The notes: generated by a model from the sequence alone, not told the origin. Shown: positions 1-8,857, counted from the first letter of the stretch. The stretch: 64,000 nucleotides of DNA from Desulforhopalus singaporensis (GCF_900104445.1 NZ_FNJI01000004.1:158960-222959), one strand, 5' to 3'. Program-made: numbers and translations.

Positions 1-1
1 G

Positions 2-322
2 ATCTGTCAGTTTTCGGGCCAGACCTATATGTCATTGCCTTCGCATCTTTTGCCCGACGGTGTCGTCCGTGCCAAGATTCATGTTGATCCTTTCCGCGTC
101 GCCTGCCTCTTTGATGCTGAAAATCCCGGGGACGGTAATATCCTGACCGGCCATATCGTCGAACTCAGCCAGCAGAGCGGCAATGTCAGGCTGCTGGTTG
201 ATGCCGGGATAAAGCTGGGAGTCTATCTGGTGATGGCTAAATACCATCACCTCAGGCCCGGCATAGGGGACAGGGTGCGGCTGCACATTCCCCACGAGGC
301 GGTAACTTTTACGTACCGCTGA
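2..322 (+). CDS. ABC transporter ATPase, C-terminal TOBE-like domain (5' end outside window)
   Basis: The reading frame is open from the first bases of the window and stops with TGA at 320-322, so only the last ~106 codons are present. No Walker or signature motifs fall in this piece. The tail is a compact beta-rich segment (G-I-V-E-L, G-V-Y-L-V, G-D-R-V-R-L-H-I-P) that resembles the TOBE substrate-sensing domain at the end of molybdate/tungstate-type ABC ATPases (ModC/WtpC). A lone tungstate-type binding protein sits 6.3 kb downstream, which fits but does not prove the assignment. It converges on the minus-strand sugar operon, 36 bases away. The assignment is tentative because the diagnostic part lies outside the window. 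Confidence 0.5.
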   Translation: MCQFSGQTYMSLPSHLLPDGVVRAKIHVDPFRVACLFDAENPGDGNILTGHIVELSQQSGNVRLLVDAGIKLGVYLVMAKYHHLRPGIGDRVRLHIPHEAVTFTYR

Positions 323-358
323 TTCTTCGTCTGTTTTTTCGCCAGCCGGAGCGGCACG

Positions 359-1165
359 TCAGCATTGGTCGGTGGTTGTTGCCACCATAGTCGCGACAAC
401 GTCATCGAGCTCTTTTTTGCGGGTTGCCAGGTAGTGCCGTTCGGCGATATCCAGGTGGCGCCAGTAGCGGTGCAGTTTTTCGATCTCTTCGCGGACGTCC
501 TTGTCTTTGCTGTCCCGGTAAAAAGATCTACGCAGGAAACTGAAATCACAGTCGAGCCGGTGCATTTCCGCCAGCAGCAGTTCCACCGGGATCGGAAAAC
601 CGTGGCCCAGGAGGGTCACTCCGCCGAAACCGAAAGCAAGGCCGGAGAGCTTTTCCCGGAGATAGTCGAGGGTCCCGTCGATTATCGGCTTGAAGATAAA
701 ACGGTAGCCTCTGGAGATGGCAAGATCGTTCAGGCCGACGTATACTCCTGCAAGCGGTAATCGCGCCAGCTGCGGCGCAAGCTTTACCGCTTCGTCGGTC
801 TCAACCAGGATCATCGGCTGGGCTCGGTCGTCAATCTTTCTGATAAAATGCTCGACTTCACCGACGGTGCGGACCATCGGCAGGAAAATGCGCGTGACAC
901 CCGCCGCGACGGCAGTCTCGATTTCGTCATCGGTCCATGGGCCGAAACAGTTTATCCGGCAGTTTATTTCTGCGTTTTTTATGCTGCTGGTTTCGGTGAG
1001 CTGCGCCATGGTCGCAAAAGAGGTGTCGGTATCGGCGCCGGTCTGGCGTTCGACTTTGCCCCGCCACTCACAGTCTACCATGAAATCCTCAAAACCTTGA
1101 TCCACACCTTTTTCTATTGTTTCTCTCTGGTGTGCAAAAAGAAACAGCTTAAGATTCGTTGACAT
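359..1165 (-). CDS. HpcH/HpaI aldolase / citrate-lyase-beta-like TIM-barrel protein
   Basis: 268 aa. The motif set matches the phosphoenolpyruvate/pyruvate-fold HpcH/HpaI family: an acidic FMVDCEWRGK segment near residue 28, a strand and Arg near INCRIN (about 68), FLPMVRT (about 93) and ILVETDEAV (about 118), which supply the metal-binding Glu, and VYVGLNDLAISRG (about 140), like the family's G-x-N-D-L-A. Such enzymes cleave or form C-C bonds of 2-oxo acids. The substrate here is unknown. It is the last gene of a six-gene operon. Its ATG follows directly, and in the same frame, the TAG stop of the upstream methyltransferase. A GGAGG about 9 bases upstream supports an independent start. Confidence 0.7.
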   Translation of the reverse strand: MSTNLKLFLFAHQRETIEKGVDQGFEDFMVDCEWRGKVERQTGADTDTSFATMAQLTETSSIKNAEINCRINCFGPWTDDEIETAVAAGVTRIFLPMVRTVGEVEHFIRKIDDRAQPMILVETDEAVKLAPQLARLPLAGVYVGLNDLAISRGYRFIFKPIIDGTLDYLREKLSGLAFGFGGVTLLGHGFPIPVELLLAEMHRLDCDFSFLRRSFYRDSKDKDVREEIEKLHRYWRHLDIAERHYLATRKKELDDVVATMVATTTDQC

Positions 1166-2023
1166 CTACCTTGCCTCCGCCCAGATGATAATTGAAGAGC
1201 CAAACGGCATTGAAAAACGGGAACTCAGCACAACTTCGCAGCTGTTGATCAAGCCGAGAATCCCGGCGATCGCCGTCGAAGGGTGCCTCTCAAGGGTCCT
1301 TCCCCGTTCTTTTACAACCCGGCGGCTGAGCCAGATAAGGGGAAACAGGGCACACTGGTAATAGTTGCATCCTGTCAGTTTCCAGCCGCTTTCGTTTAAT
1401 ATATTATTCAGGGAATCACGGGTGTAGCGTCTCTTGTGACCGGCCAGCTCGTCGGCATAGCTCCATAAACTCTGAAAAGCGGGAGCGGAGAGCAGCAGCC
1501 TGCTGTTTTTGTGCGCAACCCTCCTGGCCTCCTGAAGCATGGAAACATCGTCCACATGCTCGAGAACGTCAAAAGAGAGGATATTGTCGAAAACATTGTC
1601 GTCAAAGGGAAGGCTGGTGACATCGGCATGAACGACGGTGGCTTTCTGGTTGTTCCTGGCGGCAATCGCCACCAGATCCGGGTGGGCATCAACGGCGGTA
1701 ACATCATGGTACAACAGTTCCCAGCGGGAAAGAAGACGGCCGGTGCCGCAACCTATTTCCAGCGCGTTTTTGTGAACGGATGTATGTTTCCCGGCAAGTG
1801 TCGTGAGCAGGTGAGAGCGCGGCGAAAACCAGAAATGATCTTTTTCAATGGACAATAGATGGTTTTTCTGTACATCGGAGAACCCCTCCGGCAGGGTAAG
1901 CGACGGGTTGACCAGCGCTTTTTGGTGATAGTGCAAGCTGTAGCCGCACGTCCTGCAGGTTTTGTCCGGATGCCCGCAAAGCTTAAGGCCGCATGATGGG
2001 CAGTGCAGTTCAGGAGAGGTCAT
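1166..2023 (-). CDS. Class I SAM-dependent methyltransferase with N-terminal zinc ribbon
   Basis: About 285 aa from the ATG at 2023, chosen because GGGAC lies just upstream; a longer start at 2053 is possible. The N-terminus has two CxxC pairs (HCPSCGLKLCG, CRTCGY), a probable zinc ribbon. The Rossmann methyltransferase core follows: motif I LEIGCGTG, motif II acidic VDAHP, then LSFDVLEHV and a RRYT segment typical of the Methyltransf_11/23 group. It overlaps the methyltransferase upstream by 14 bases and ends in TAG directly against the next gene. Two adjacent methyltransferases with glycosyltransferases suggest decoration of a glycan or lipid carrier. The acceptor is unknown. Confidence 0.75.
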   Translation of the reverse strand: MTSPELHCPSCGLKLCGHPDKTCRTCGYSLHYHQKALVNPSLTLPEGFSDVQKNHLLSIEKDHFWFSPRSHLLTTLAGKHTSVHKNALEIGCGTGRLLSRWELLYHDVTAVDAHPDLVAIAARNNQKATVVHADVTSLPFDDNVFDNILSFDVLEHVDDVSMLQEARRVAHKNSRLLLSAPAFQSLWSYADELAGHKRRYTRDSLNNILNESGWKLTGCNYYQCALFPLIWLSRRVVKERGRTLERHPSTAIAGILGLINSCEVVLSSRFSMPFGSSIIIWAEAR

Positions 2024-2735
2024 CTTTTGTCCCATGAAAAAGTGAGAATGCATGGGCGAATTTCATCCAGTTGTAGCTGTCGAGGAAACCGTCGGTTTTT
2101 TTGCCCAGGCGCCGGTTGTACAGAAACGGCGGGAGAAAACCGTAGGTAACGCTTTTTCCGGGGGTCAGCCCTGCGTTGCGCAATGACCTGTGGATAACCC
2201 TGTCCGACATGTTCATTATTCCTTTTTCCGCTTGCCATGTCATTTTGGGAGTAAAGGCCACCTGCAGATAATAGAGAGGGTTCCTTGCCAGCGGTTCGAT
2301 AAAAAAAAGCTCGCCTCCAGGCTTGAGCACGGCGTTGAGAGCCCTGAAAACCGAGTTGAGATCCTCCATGTGATGCAGGGTGAAAAAGCCGATTATCTTG
2401 TCAAACAATCCAATTTCTTGGCTGTCTATTGTGGAGATATCGCAGCATACGGTGTCGACAGGGACCGGGGCGCCGGCTCGAAGCTTTTCCAGGAGAACGG
2501 GGGAAATGTCGTTACACGTTATATTGAACCCCTGCTGCAGCAGTGGAATTGAGAATTTCCCCAGTCCGGCACCCACCTCGAGGATTGCATGATCCCGGGT
2601 AATGTTGCTGTGGCGGACCATCTTCCGTATATGGTTGCGGACGTATGGCGTATCTCTTACCTGCATTGCCGGTTTGTCCAGTGCCGACTCGTAATAGCTC
2701 CGCTGGTATATGTTATGATCTTTGTTGTTTTCCAT
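2010..2735 (-). CDS. Class I SAM-dependent methyltransferase
   Basis: 241 aa. Motif I is ILEVGAGLGKFS (about residue 52), the acidic residue ending strand 2 is in CNDISP, motif IV is in GFFTLHHME and post-motif LKPGGELFFIEP. This is a standard Methyltransf_11/25 soluble enzyme with no membrane segment. The start lies one base after the stop of the membrane glycosyltransferase (TAA T ATG), so translation is probably coupled. It is the fourth gene of the operon running from 6060 to 359. The acceptor cannot be inferred; the context favours a sugar or polyprenyl-linked intermediate. Confidence 0.75.
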   Translation of the reverse strand: MENNKDHNIYQRSYYESALDKPAMQVRDTPYVRNHIRKMVRHSNITRDHAILEVGAGLGKFSIPLLQQGFNITCNDISPVLLEKLRAGAPVPVDTVCCDISTIDSQEIGLFDKIIGFFTLHHMEDLNSVFRALNAVLKPGGELFFIEPLARNPLYYLQVAFTPKMTWQAEKGIMNMSDRVIHRSLRNAGLTPGKSVTYGFLPPFLYNRRLGKKTDGFLDSYNWMKFAHAFSLFHGTKDDLS

Positions 2736-2736
2736 A

Positions 2737-4353
2737 TTATCGACGAGGCGGTTCTTGGCATTGAACCAGGTTGACGGTTGTTTGTCGCTCGGTGTCGTTG
2801 CGCGGTTGCAGCAGCAACAGCGAGCCCTTGGCCATGGTTACTGTAAACTCTTTCCTGAGCTGGTCGGACAGGGCAGGGGCGTAACAATCGAGGGCTGCTG
2901 CCGGGTTCGGCGACAACCTGAAATTGGGCGCCAGCAGGATGAAATCGGCCTGCGATACCTGGTCTGCGGTGCGCACGTCCTCGGTGGTGTTACTGATCAC
3001 ATTGGGGAAATAAATAACCCGGTTCCCCGGGGGATGCAGTTGCAGGACAAAATTGAGGCCGGGGCCGTAGGGAATTGCCGCCACCCGGTCGCCGGGGGTG
3101 TGTTGATCATCGATCTTCTCGGCGATGGCTTTCCATGGACTGTTCGGGTGAACCCTGAAGGACATCTGGTTGCGAAGGGTTACGGTCCGGATTTTTTTCT
3201 GCATCCACGCCAGACCGCCCGCAGCGCCGCTGTGCAGCCCGAAATTGAGGTAGAGGAGCAGAAACAGCAGCAGTCCCGTGTGTACCAGGTGAAATCCCCG
3301 GCGGCGCAGGGTGCGAAATCCCTGGGGGCCGAGAAGAAAACAGGTGCAGATGACAAAGACAAATCCCCTCTGGTAGAGGTGGGCCGGATCGGGCCTTTCA
3401 CACGCATACTGCGGCGTGTTCAGCAGTGCCCAGAGAAGAATGAGCAGCTGGATATGCAGGGCTTTGCCATTGCCGCGACGGTTGAAGAGCAGTGTCAGAA
3501 GGGGAAGGAGGCCGACTGCGGCCAACACCGTAATGGAACCGTAAAAGAGTGCTGCAAAGCTTGACAGCCCGCCGTCTCTTAGCTGGGTAAGAGAAGGGGC
3601 CTGGAGCCGGTACCAGGATGTCGTGCGCTCTGAAGCCATGTTGAAATAATTCACCAGCTGCATGAGGTAGTCGTCGGCGAGATGGTTGTCCGCCAGGTAG
3701 ATGAGAAGGGGGGCCATGGTGAGTATCAGGGACAGTACAAGTATCCCGATCCTGCGCATCAGGCGGGGTGTGACCGGTTTGCCGAGCAGTGCTGCCAGCA
3801 GCATAGCGGCTGCACAGACCGCACCATCGAGCCTGACCTGGAGGGACAGGGCTATGAGTATGCCCATGAAGACGAAGTCCCTGACCGCCTCTTTCTGGTG
3901 GATTCGCACCCCCAGAAGGAGCGCCGCCATAAAAAGGGTGCCGACATAGGCTTTATGCCATGGGCCGGGAAGCAGTCCCGACAGGATGATTGCCAGAACT
4001 GCCCAGCGACTGGTCGCTAGTGTCCTGACAACCAGAAAACACAGCCAGATATTGGCGATAAGCAGGATGGCGGATGTTGCTCTGCCGACACTGACGCTTA
4101 GTCCCAGGAGTTTGAAGCATATGGCGTAGAGAAGAAAAAGGCCGGGAGGGTAGGAGCCGAGCTCAAAGTCGTTATACACCAATCTGCCGTCCAGGATGGA
4201 CCAGCTGAGATAATAGAGATACCCTTCGTCAGCAAAGCCGAAACCTGCAGAATTTCCCACAAACAGAAAATAGACACCGAACAGAACAGTGGCTGCCAAA
4301 AGGAGCCAGTATTGGTGCACTGCGGTGTCTTTCAGGTTCAGTGGGAGGTGCAT
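2737..4353 (-). CDS. GT-C fold membrane glycosyltransferase (PMT/ArnT-like, GT39-type)
   Basis: 538 aa with about ten hydrophobic membrane segments. The first periplasmic loop holds an acidic motif (GFADEGYLYYL, about residue 37) and a YPPG segment near residue 68, both typical of GT-C enzymes that use polyprenyl-phosphate-linked sugars on the outer face of the inner membrane. A soluble C-terminal region (about 390-538) follows the membrane part. AAGGGT precedes the ATG. The gene overlaps the end of the GT2 gene by 16 bases. Inference: the GT2 enzyme makes the polyprenyl-phosphosugar and this protein transfers the sugar. The acceptor is unknown. Confidence 0.7.
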   Translation of the reverse strand: MHLPLNLKDTAVHQYWLLLAATVLFGVYFLFVGNSAGFGFADEGYLYYLSWSILDGRLVYNDFELGSYPPGLFLLYAICFKLLGLSVSVGRATSAILLIANIWLCFLVVRTLATSRWAVLAIILSGLLPGPWHKAYVGTLFMAALLLGVRIHQKEAVRDFVFMGILIALSLQVRLDGAVCAAAMLLAALLGKPVTPRLMRRIGILVLSLILTMAPLLIYLADNHLADDYLMQLVNYFNMASERTTSWYRLQAPSLTQLRDGGLSSFAALFYGSITVLAAVGLLPLLTLLFNRRGNGKALHIQLLILLWALLNTPQYACERPDPAHLYQRGFVFVICTCFLLGPQGFRTLRRRGFHLVHTGLLLFLLLYLNFGLHSGAAGGLAWMQKKIRTVTLRNQMSFRVHPNSPWKAIAEKIDDQHTPGDRVAAIPYGPGLNFVLQLHPPGNRVIYFPNVISNTTEDVRTADQVSQADFILLAPNFRLSPNPAAALDCYAPALSDQLRKEFTVTMAKGSLLLLQPRNDTERQTTVNLVQCQEPPRR

Positions 4354-5132
4354 TCAGACACCCTTATGGAGTCGAGGTAGTTTACGGTTGAGGGTTTTTT
4401 GCCGTCTTTTAGGAACAGGGCGCAATGGAGCATGTTTACAGCTGAACGCATTCTTTTCAGTGAGGTGTAGCCTGATTTTCCATGCTGCCTGTTCTGCCGC
4501 GCACAGGGGTATGATGAACAGGTCAGCCCCGCAGCGGCTATCATGCCTATAACCATCGGTCTCCGGGTCATCCTCAGCGCCAGGATTTTGTCACATGCGG
4601 TGCGGGTTATCAGAAAATACATGCCCGCACCCCTGGGTAATCCGGTAAGTTTTGCCAGCAGCAGCCGCCGGTACACATTCGACGTCCACATCCGAAAAGG
4701 CGACTGGTAGCTGCCGATACGGCCCGCGAAAATCACGTCGTCACCAGTGTTGAGATAGTTCTTGATGAGGATCTCTATCGCTTCGGGACGGTCCTGAAGA
4801 TCGGCGTCCATGACGATTGTAACGGGCGCGCGGGACTGGAACAGGCCAAAGAGAACCGCGCTGTGCTGGCCGTTGTTGCGCGCCAGCCTGAATCCCTGCA
4901 CCCGGCCGTGCTGTGCCAGACGGCCGATCGTTTCCCATGAACCGTCGCAGGAACCGTCATCGACGAAGATGATTGAAAAGGTGTGCCCTGTCCTGTTGAC
5001 AGCCTGTGTTATCCGGTCAGTAAGAGGCAACAGGGAGGATGCATTGTTGTAGACGGGAATGACGAACGACACGTGTATTTGCAAAGCTTCCCCGCTATTG
5101 CCATATATATTGTCTTCTCTTTCAGGTACCAT
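4338..5132 (-). CDS. Family 2 glycosyltransferase (polyprenyl-phosphate sugar transferase type)
   Basis: 264 aa from the ATG at 5132, which has GGAGGA 3-4 bases upstream and overlaps the stop of the epimerase gene. A longer frame to 5198 has no good ribosome site. GT2 hallmarks: VSFVIPVYNN at the N-terminus, IIFVDDGSCDGSW, RNNGQHSA, and the DxD-type VMDADLQDRPE. The pattern matches DPM1/ArnC-type enzymes that load a sugar on undecaprenyl phosphate, but no C-terminal membrane anchors are present. It sits between a sugar epimerase and a GT-C transferase, which supports a lipid-linked sugar pathway. Confidence 0.8.
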   Translation of the reverse strand: MVPEREDNIYGNSGEALQIHVSFVIPVYNNASSLLPLTDRITQAVNRTGHTFSIIFVDDGSCDGSWETIGRLAQHGRVQGFRLARNNGQHSAVLFGLFQSRAPVTIVMDADLQDRPEAIEILIKNYLNTGDDVIFAGRIGSYQSPFRMWTSNVYRRLLLAKLTGLPRGAGMYFLITRTACDKILALRMTRRPMVIGMIAAAGLTCSSYPCARQNRQHGKSGYTSLKRMRSAVNMLHCALFLKDGKKPSTVNYLDSIRVSECTSH

Positions 5133-6060
5133 ATTCCTCCGAATCAAGATTTTGCCTGAGCCAGTTGAGCGTGACAGCCAGCCCCGAATGAAGATCATGA
5201 GCGGGCTTCCAGCCGAGCAGTCGGCTGCTTTTTTCAGTATCCGCCACCCAGTGGCCGGTATCGGTGTGATGCTTGGGGTAGGTTTCGGCTGAGATGACGA
5301 GGTTGTTGCCGGTCAACTGGTCGATCAGGGTGACGACTTCTTCGTTGCTGGTCTGTCTGCCGCTCCCTATATTGATTATTTCCCCCTCAATTTCAAAATG
5401 CTCTGCAGCTATCACGGCAGCCTGAACGACGTCGTCCACATGAATATAGTCTCGTCTGATTCCGGGTCCCGTAAGCTTGATGGTCCGGCCGTAAATGCCA
5501 GCCAGTAAAGCTGTGGGGACCAGCCTCTTGGCCGATTCAAAGGGGCCGTAGACGGAAAAGACCCTGAGGATAACGACGGGAAGAGCGAAACTTCGCCAAC
5601 CCTGGAGAAAAAGATAGGTGGAGCAGAGTTTGGCCGTACCGAATATGGTCGAGGGGTGCGGCTGCATGTCTTCTTGTAGCGGCAGCGGGCGGTGGCCGTA
5701 TTCCAGGGAGCTGCCTAGCACGATAACCCTTGACGGGGGATATTGTCTGCAGGCGGCGATAAGATTCGCGGTTGCACCAATGATACCGTCGAAAAGTCCG
5801 TCGAAATCGTCGGCACCGTTACGGGAGACAGCCAGATGAAAGAGACGTTGCGGTCTGGTCTGTCGGAAAATGTCGATAACCTGCGACCTCTCTGTCAGGT
5901 CGCCGTGGTGGACGGTAATCTTATCCCCCAGATCCTCTATCCGCCACTGGTTGCTGCTTGCAGGCCTGACCATGCAGTGCACCTCATGGCCGTCCGCGCA
6001 CAGTTTGCGCAGCAGATTTGTGCCGATGAATCCTGTCCCCCCTGTTACCAGAATCCTCAT
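5122..6060 (-). CDS. NAD-dependent epimerase/dehydratase (extended SDR)
   Basis: 312 aa. The Rossmann glycine motif TGGTGFIG is at residues 7-14. LGSSLEYG holds the usual Ser, and VYGPFE and RRDYIHVDDV are typical of nucleotide-sugar epimerases and reductases. The usual YxxxK is FGTAK here, so the catalytic Tyr appears as Phe; the codon is TTC on the minus strand. This may mean an altered reaction or a shifted acid/base. It is the first gene of the six-gene operon. Likely role: making a modified nucleotide sugar for the downstream transferases. The exact sugar is not assignable. Confidence 0.75.
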   Translation of the reverse strand: MRILVTGGTGFIGTNLLRKLCADGHEVHCMVRPASSNQWRIEDLGDKITVHHGDLTERSQVIDIFRQTRPQRLFHLAVSRNGADDFDGLFDGIIGATANLIAACRQYPPSRVIVLGSSLEYGHRPLPLQEDMQPHPSTIFGTAKLCSTYLFLQGWRSFALPVVILRVFSVYGPFESAKRLVPTALLAGIYGRTIKLTGPGIRRDYIHVDDVVQAAVIAAEHFEIEGEIINIGSGRQTSNEEVVTLIDQLTGNNLVISAETYPKHHTDTGHWVADTEKSSRLLGWKPAHDLHSGLAVTLNWLRQNLDSEEYGT

Positions 6061-6203
6061 ATGTCCTGAGCCCGAGTAAAGTTAGCGGTTTGCCAATCCC
6101 AAAAAAACTCTATGATTTAAGAGTATTCAGCCTAACATACAGCGAAAGGAGGAACAAAACATTTTTTTGCACAACCAAGCGGGCATGAATATATTCTGCC
6201 ATT

Positions 6204-6380
6204 ATGACGAAAGAAGAGATATATGAAAGATACTGGAGGAATCTTTTGCGGATACGAAAGGTCTATACTTCCTCCAGCAAGGACACCGATACCATGTATG
6301 TCTACTACAAACAGTTCGCCGAACGTGACCGGGACAGGCTGCTCAAACGGTATGGGCACGACCCCTTTACCTGCGGGTGA
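6204..6380 (+). CDS. Candidate small charged protein, 58 aa
   Basis: A short frame from ATG 6204 to TGA 6378-6380 gives a 58-residue soluble protein rich in Arg, Lys, Glu and Tyr, starting MTKEEIYERYWRNLLRIRK and ending DPFTCG. The composition looks like a folded amphipathic protein rather than random translation. No strong ribosome site precedes the ATG. It lies alone in the 554-base gap between two divergent genes. I recognise no family. Apart from this frame the gap shows nothing I can name. Confidence 0.4.
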   Translation: MTKEEIYERYWRNLLRIRKVYTSSSKDTDTMYVYYKQFAERDRDRLLKRYGHDPFTCG

Positions 6381-6614
6381 GTATGTCCTGGCGGCAGCCT
6401 GGTGAACAATTGTGGGTAGCCGGTCCATGCACCATCATGGCTCCGGGCCGTAGAAATATCCATGTGGTGGGCCAATCCATCGTTTGACTGGTCATTTCTG
6501 GTTGTTCCTGGTTTGTTGGGGGAAGGTGGCACATTTTTGGTTGCCGCTGTTTCCCGGGAAATTATAGATAGAGATTTTGCGGTGCTAATCTATGAAATCT
6601 CGGGAGGAAACAGT

Positions 6615-7595
6615 ATGAAAAGAATGTGGAGTTTTCGTTGTATCGGGCTGACTGTGGTTTTCGTGGTCCTGCTTTTGGGCACCAGTGTGGCAGCTGAAAA
6701 AAAGAAGTTGACCATTTTTCATGCGGGCAGTCTGAACGTTCCCTTTACGGTCATCGAAGCTGGTTTTGAAAAAGAGTATCCGCATATCGATGTGGTCCGG
6801 ACCTTCGGCGGCAGCACCAAGATGGCCAGGTTGATTTCTCAGCAGGGCAAAAAGGCTGATATCATGGCGTCGGCGGATTATGCGGTGATCGATAAAAACC
6901 TCATCCCCGAATTTGCCGATATCAATATCCGGTTCGCCACCAACCAGATGGTTCTCTGTTATACCGATAACAGTAAATACGCTGATGCAATCACCAGCGA
7001 AAACTGGCCGGAAATCCTTCTTAAACCAGATGTTTCGTGGGGGTATTCCGATCCCAATCTCGATCCGTGCGGCTACCGTAGCCTGATGGTGCTGCAACTT
7101 GCGGAAAAGCATTATGAAATGGACGGGTTTTATGAAAAACTGCTGGCCCGGCGCCATCAGGAATGGGTGCGTCCTCGATCGGTTGAGCTGATCGCTATGC
7201 TCAAGGCGCAGCAGATGGATTACGCCTGGGAATATCTTTCCGTTGCCGTCCAGCACGACCTCAAGTATGTGAAACTTGATCCCCGGATAAACCTTGGCGA
7301 CTACTCCCTTGATGATTTCTACAAAACCGCCCGGGTGACGGTAACCGGCAAGGAACCGGGACAGACAATAGTTAGAAAAGGAAAAGCGATAACTTACGGA
7401 ATTACCATCCTGAAAAATGCTGAAAACCGTGGAGATGCCGAATTGTTTCTCGAGTATTTGCTGCGTCCCGATGCGGGGCTCGCCACCCTTGCGAAAATGG
7501 GTCAGCCGCCTTTTGTCCCCGCAAGAATTGCTTCGGCAAAAATGGTTGAGTATCTGTCTGACGGATTGCGTCAACTGGTGGAGGTAACAGACTGA
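6615..7595 (+). CDS. wtpA: Tungstate/molybdate ABC transporter substrate-binding protein (WtpA-like)
   Basis: 326 aa from the ATG at 6615, preceded by GGGAGGAAA; earlier in-frame starts have no such site. A signal peptide of about 27 residues (hydrophobic VVFVVLLLGTSVAA) is followed by LTIFHAGSLNVPF, the oxyanion-binding opening of the WtpA/ModA family, then GGSTKMARLI and ADIMASADY. WtpA binds tungstate or molybdate in the periplasm. The permease gene is not beside it. A tungsten-type aldehyde oxidoreductase is encoded at 41962-43743, which would need such uptake. A strong terminator follows. Confidence 0.8.
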   Translation: MKRMWSFRCIGLTVVFVVLLLGTSVAAEKKKLTIFHAGSLNVPFTVIEAGFEKEYPHIDVVRTFGGSTKMARLISQQGKKADIMASADYAVIDKNLIPEFADINIRFATNQMVLCYTDNSKYADAITSENWPEILLKPDVSWGYSDPNLDPCGYRSLMVLQLAEKHYEMDGFYEKLLARRHQEWVRPRSVELIAMLKAQQMDYAWEYLSVAVQHDLKYVKLDPRINLGDYSLDDFYKTARVTVTGKEPGQTIVRKGKAITYGITILKNAENRGDAELFLEYLLRPDAGLATLAKMGQPPFVPARIASAKMVEYLSDGLRQLVEVTD

Positions 7596-7608
7596 AAAAC
7601 ATATCGGA

Positions 7609-7643
7609 TTTCGCGTGCAACCAGCCCCTGACTGCACGCGAAA
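7609..7643 (+). repeat. Inverted repeat after wtpA
   Basis: Arms of 11 bases (7609-7619 and 7633-7643) are perfectly complementary around a 13-base loop. It lies just after the stop codon, upstream of the main terminator, and could be an accessory terminator or a 3' stabilising hairpin. Confidence 0.6.
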
Positions 7644-7666
7644 ATGAGTCGTGATGGTGCCGGTAA

Positions 7667-7700
7667 AGGCCCCTGTCCGTAAGGGACAGGGGCCTTTTTT
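7667..7700 (+). terminator. Rho-independent terminator of wtpA
   Basis: A perfect 12-bp stem (7667-7678 with 7684-7695), a 5-base loop and a run of six T. This is the strongest intrinsic terminator seen in the window and isolates wtpA from the following C1 operon. Confidence 0.9.
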
Positions 7701-7969
7701 CTTGCCCCTCCAGGTTCTTTTAACCATCAGGATTAATTATCAATTACCAAGGTTACACAGATGCGGATATCCGGCAACATAACGACATGATAGTCATAAT
7801 CCCTGATTTATGAGAATTGCCTTGAAATAAGACTGAATAGCTTGTTAAATGAAATTGATATCCAAAAACGCTTTATCATCTGGTCATCATTTCCGACCAG
7901 CTGGCTTTCAATATTTCCACACTCCCTTAAGATACGTAATTTCCACATTATTCTCTTACAGGAGGTTCA

Positions 7970-8854
7970 ATGGGCGACGGGCAAGAAACCAGCAATTCCA
8001 CCACCGGTAAAAACTACAGGCTTATTGCGGAGATCGATCCGCCCAAGGGTGTCGATCTGGAACCGTTTATCGATACGGCGTTACAGCTAAGGGGAAGGGT
8101 CGATACCACCCGGGTTACGGACAGTGAACATGCTATTATGCGCATGTCTCCGCTTGCTCCCTGTGTAAGCCTGATGGACAGGGGCTTTGAGCCGGAAATG
8201 ACCATAACCGGCAGAGACCGCAACCGGATTTCCTTTCAGGCCGATCTGCTCTCTGCCGCTGCCCTTGGCATCAACCGGATCGTGATCAAAAAAGGCCATG
8301 ATCCGGCCGAAGGAGACCAGCCGGTAGCCAGATCCAGCGGAGATCTCGATCTGGTGACCATGCTGAAGTGTGCAGCGGCCCTCAACAGCGGTAAAGATCT
8401 CGGGGGAGAAAGCCTGACCGGTACCCCGACATTTGATATCGATGTGGCGATTGATCTTTCCGATGATGTCAACCTCAACCGGGAGAGGGCTGAATTTTTT
8501 CGGCAGATGGCGGGGTACGGAGTGAAATCGGTCACTCTCGGGCCGACCTATGATCTGAATATTATCGAGCCGTTCATCCCCTTTGCCGAGGAGACCGGGA
8601 TTAAACTGAACACATCGGTCATGTTCCTCAAATCGGTGACCATGATCCGCTACCTGAACAATCTCCCCGGAGTACCTTCAATCCCGCAGGAGTATCTGAA
8701 AAAAATGATGGATGCCCCGGTGAAAAAAGATGCGGGGATGGAGGTGGCTGCCGGCTTCATAAAGGAAGTAGCCCCTCTTTGCGACGGTGTAGTGCTGCTT
8801 GCTATCGGCTGGAGGGACAGATTGTCACAGTTCCTCGACCTGATAGGACGGTAA
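7970..8854 (+). CDS. MTHFR-superfamily protein, divergent MetF paralogue
   Basis: 294 aa; AGGAGG lies 6 bases before the ATG. It shares with the MetF at 16601 the N-terminal AEIDPPKG strand holding the catalytic-type Glu, the TTRVTDSEHAIMRMS segment, GRDRNR, the QADLLSAAALG helix and a following His-Asp (KKGHD, where MetF has SGDH). The FAD-site region is therefore altered. The family reduces methylene-THF to methyl-THF with FAD. This copy may have another C1 role or act as a subunit. It heads the operon with a kinase and hdrCBA, and is spaced 3 bases from the kinase gene. Confidence 0.75.
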   Translation: MGDGQETSNSTTGKNYRLIAEIDPPKGVDLEPFIDTALQLRGRVDTTRVTDSEHAIMRMSPLAPCVSLMDRGFEPEMTITGRDRNRISFQADLLSAAALGINRIVIKKGHDPAEGDQPVARSSGDLDLVTMLKCAAALNSGKDLGGESLTGTPTFDIDVAIDLSDDVNLNRERAEFFRQMAGYGVKSVTLGPTYDLNIIEPFIPFAEETGIKLNTSVMFLKSVTMIRYLNNLPGVPSIPQEYLKKMMDAPVKKDAGMEVAAGFIKEVAPLCDGVVLLAIGWRDRLSQFLDLIGR

Positions 8855-8857
8855 CCT

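Noticed and set aside
2722..3564. 280-residue frame on the plus strand
   Set aside because: Antisense shadow of the GT-C membrane glycosyltransferase; low-complexity composition and no family resemblance.
6585..7727. 380-residue minus-strand frame over wtpA
   Set aside because: Shadow of a clear binding-protein gene with its own ribosome site and terminator.
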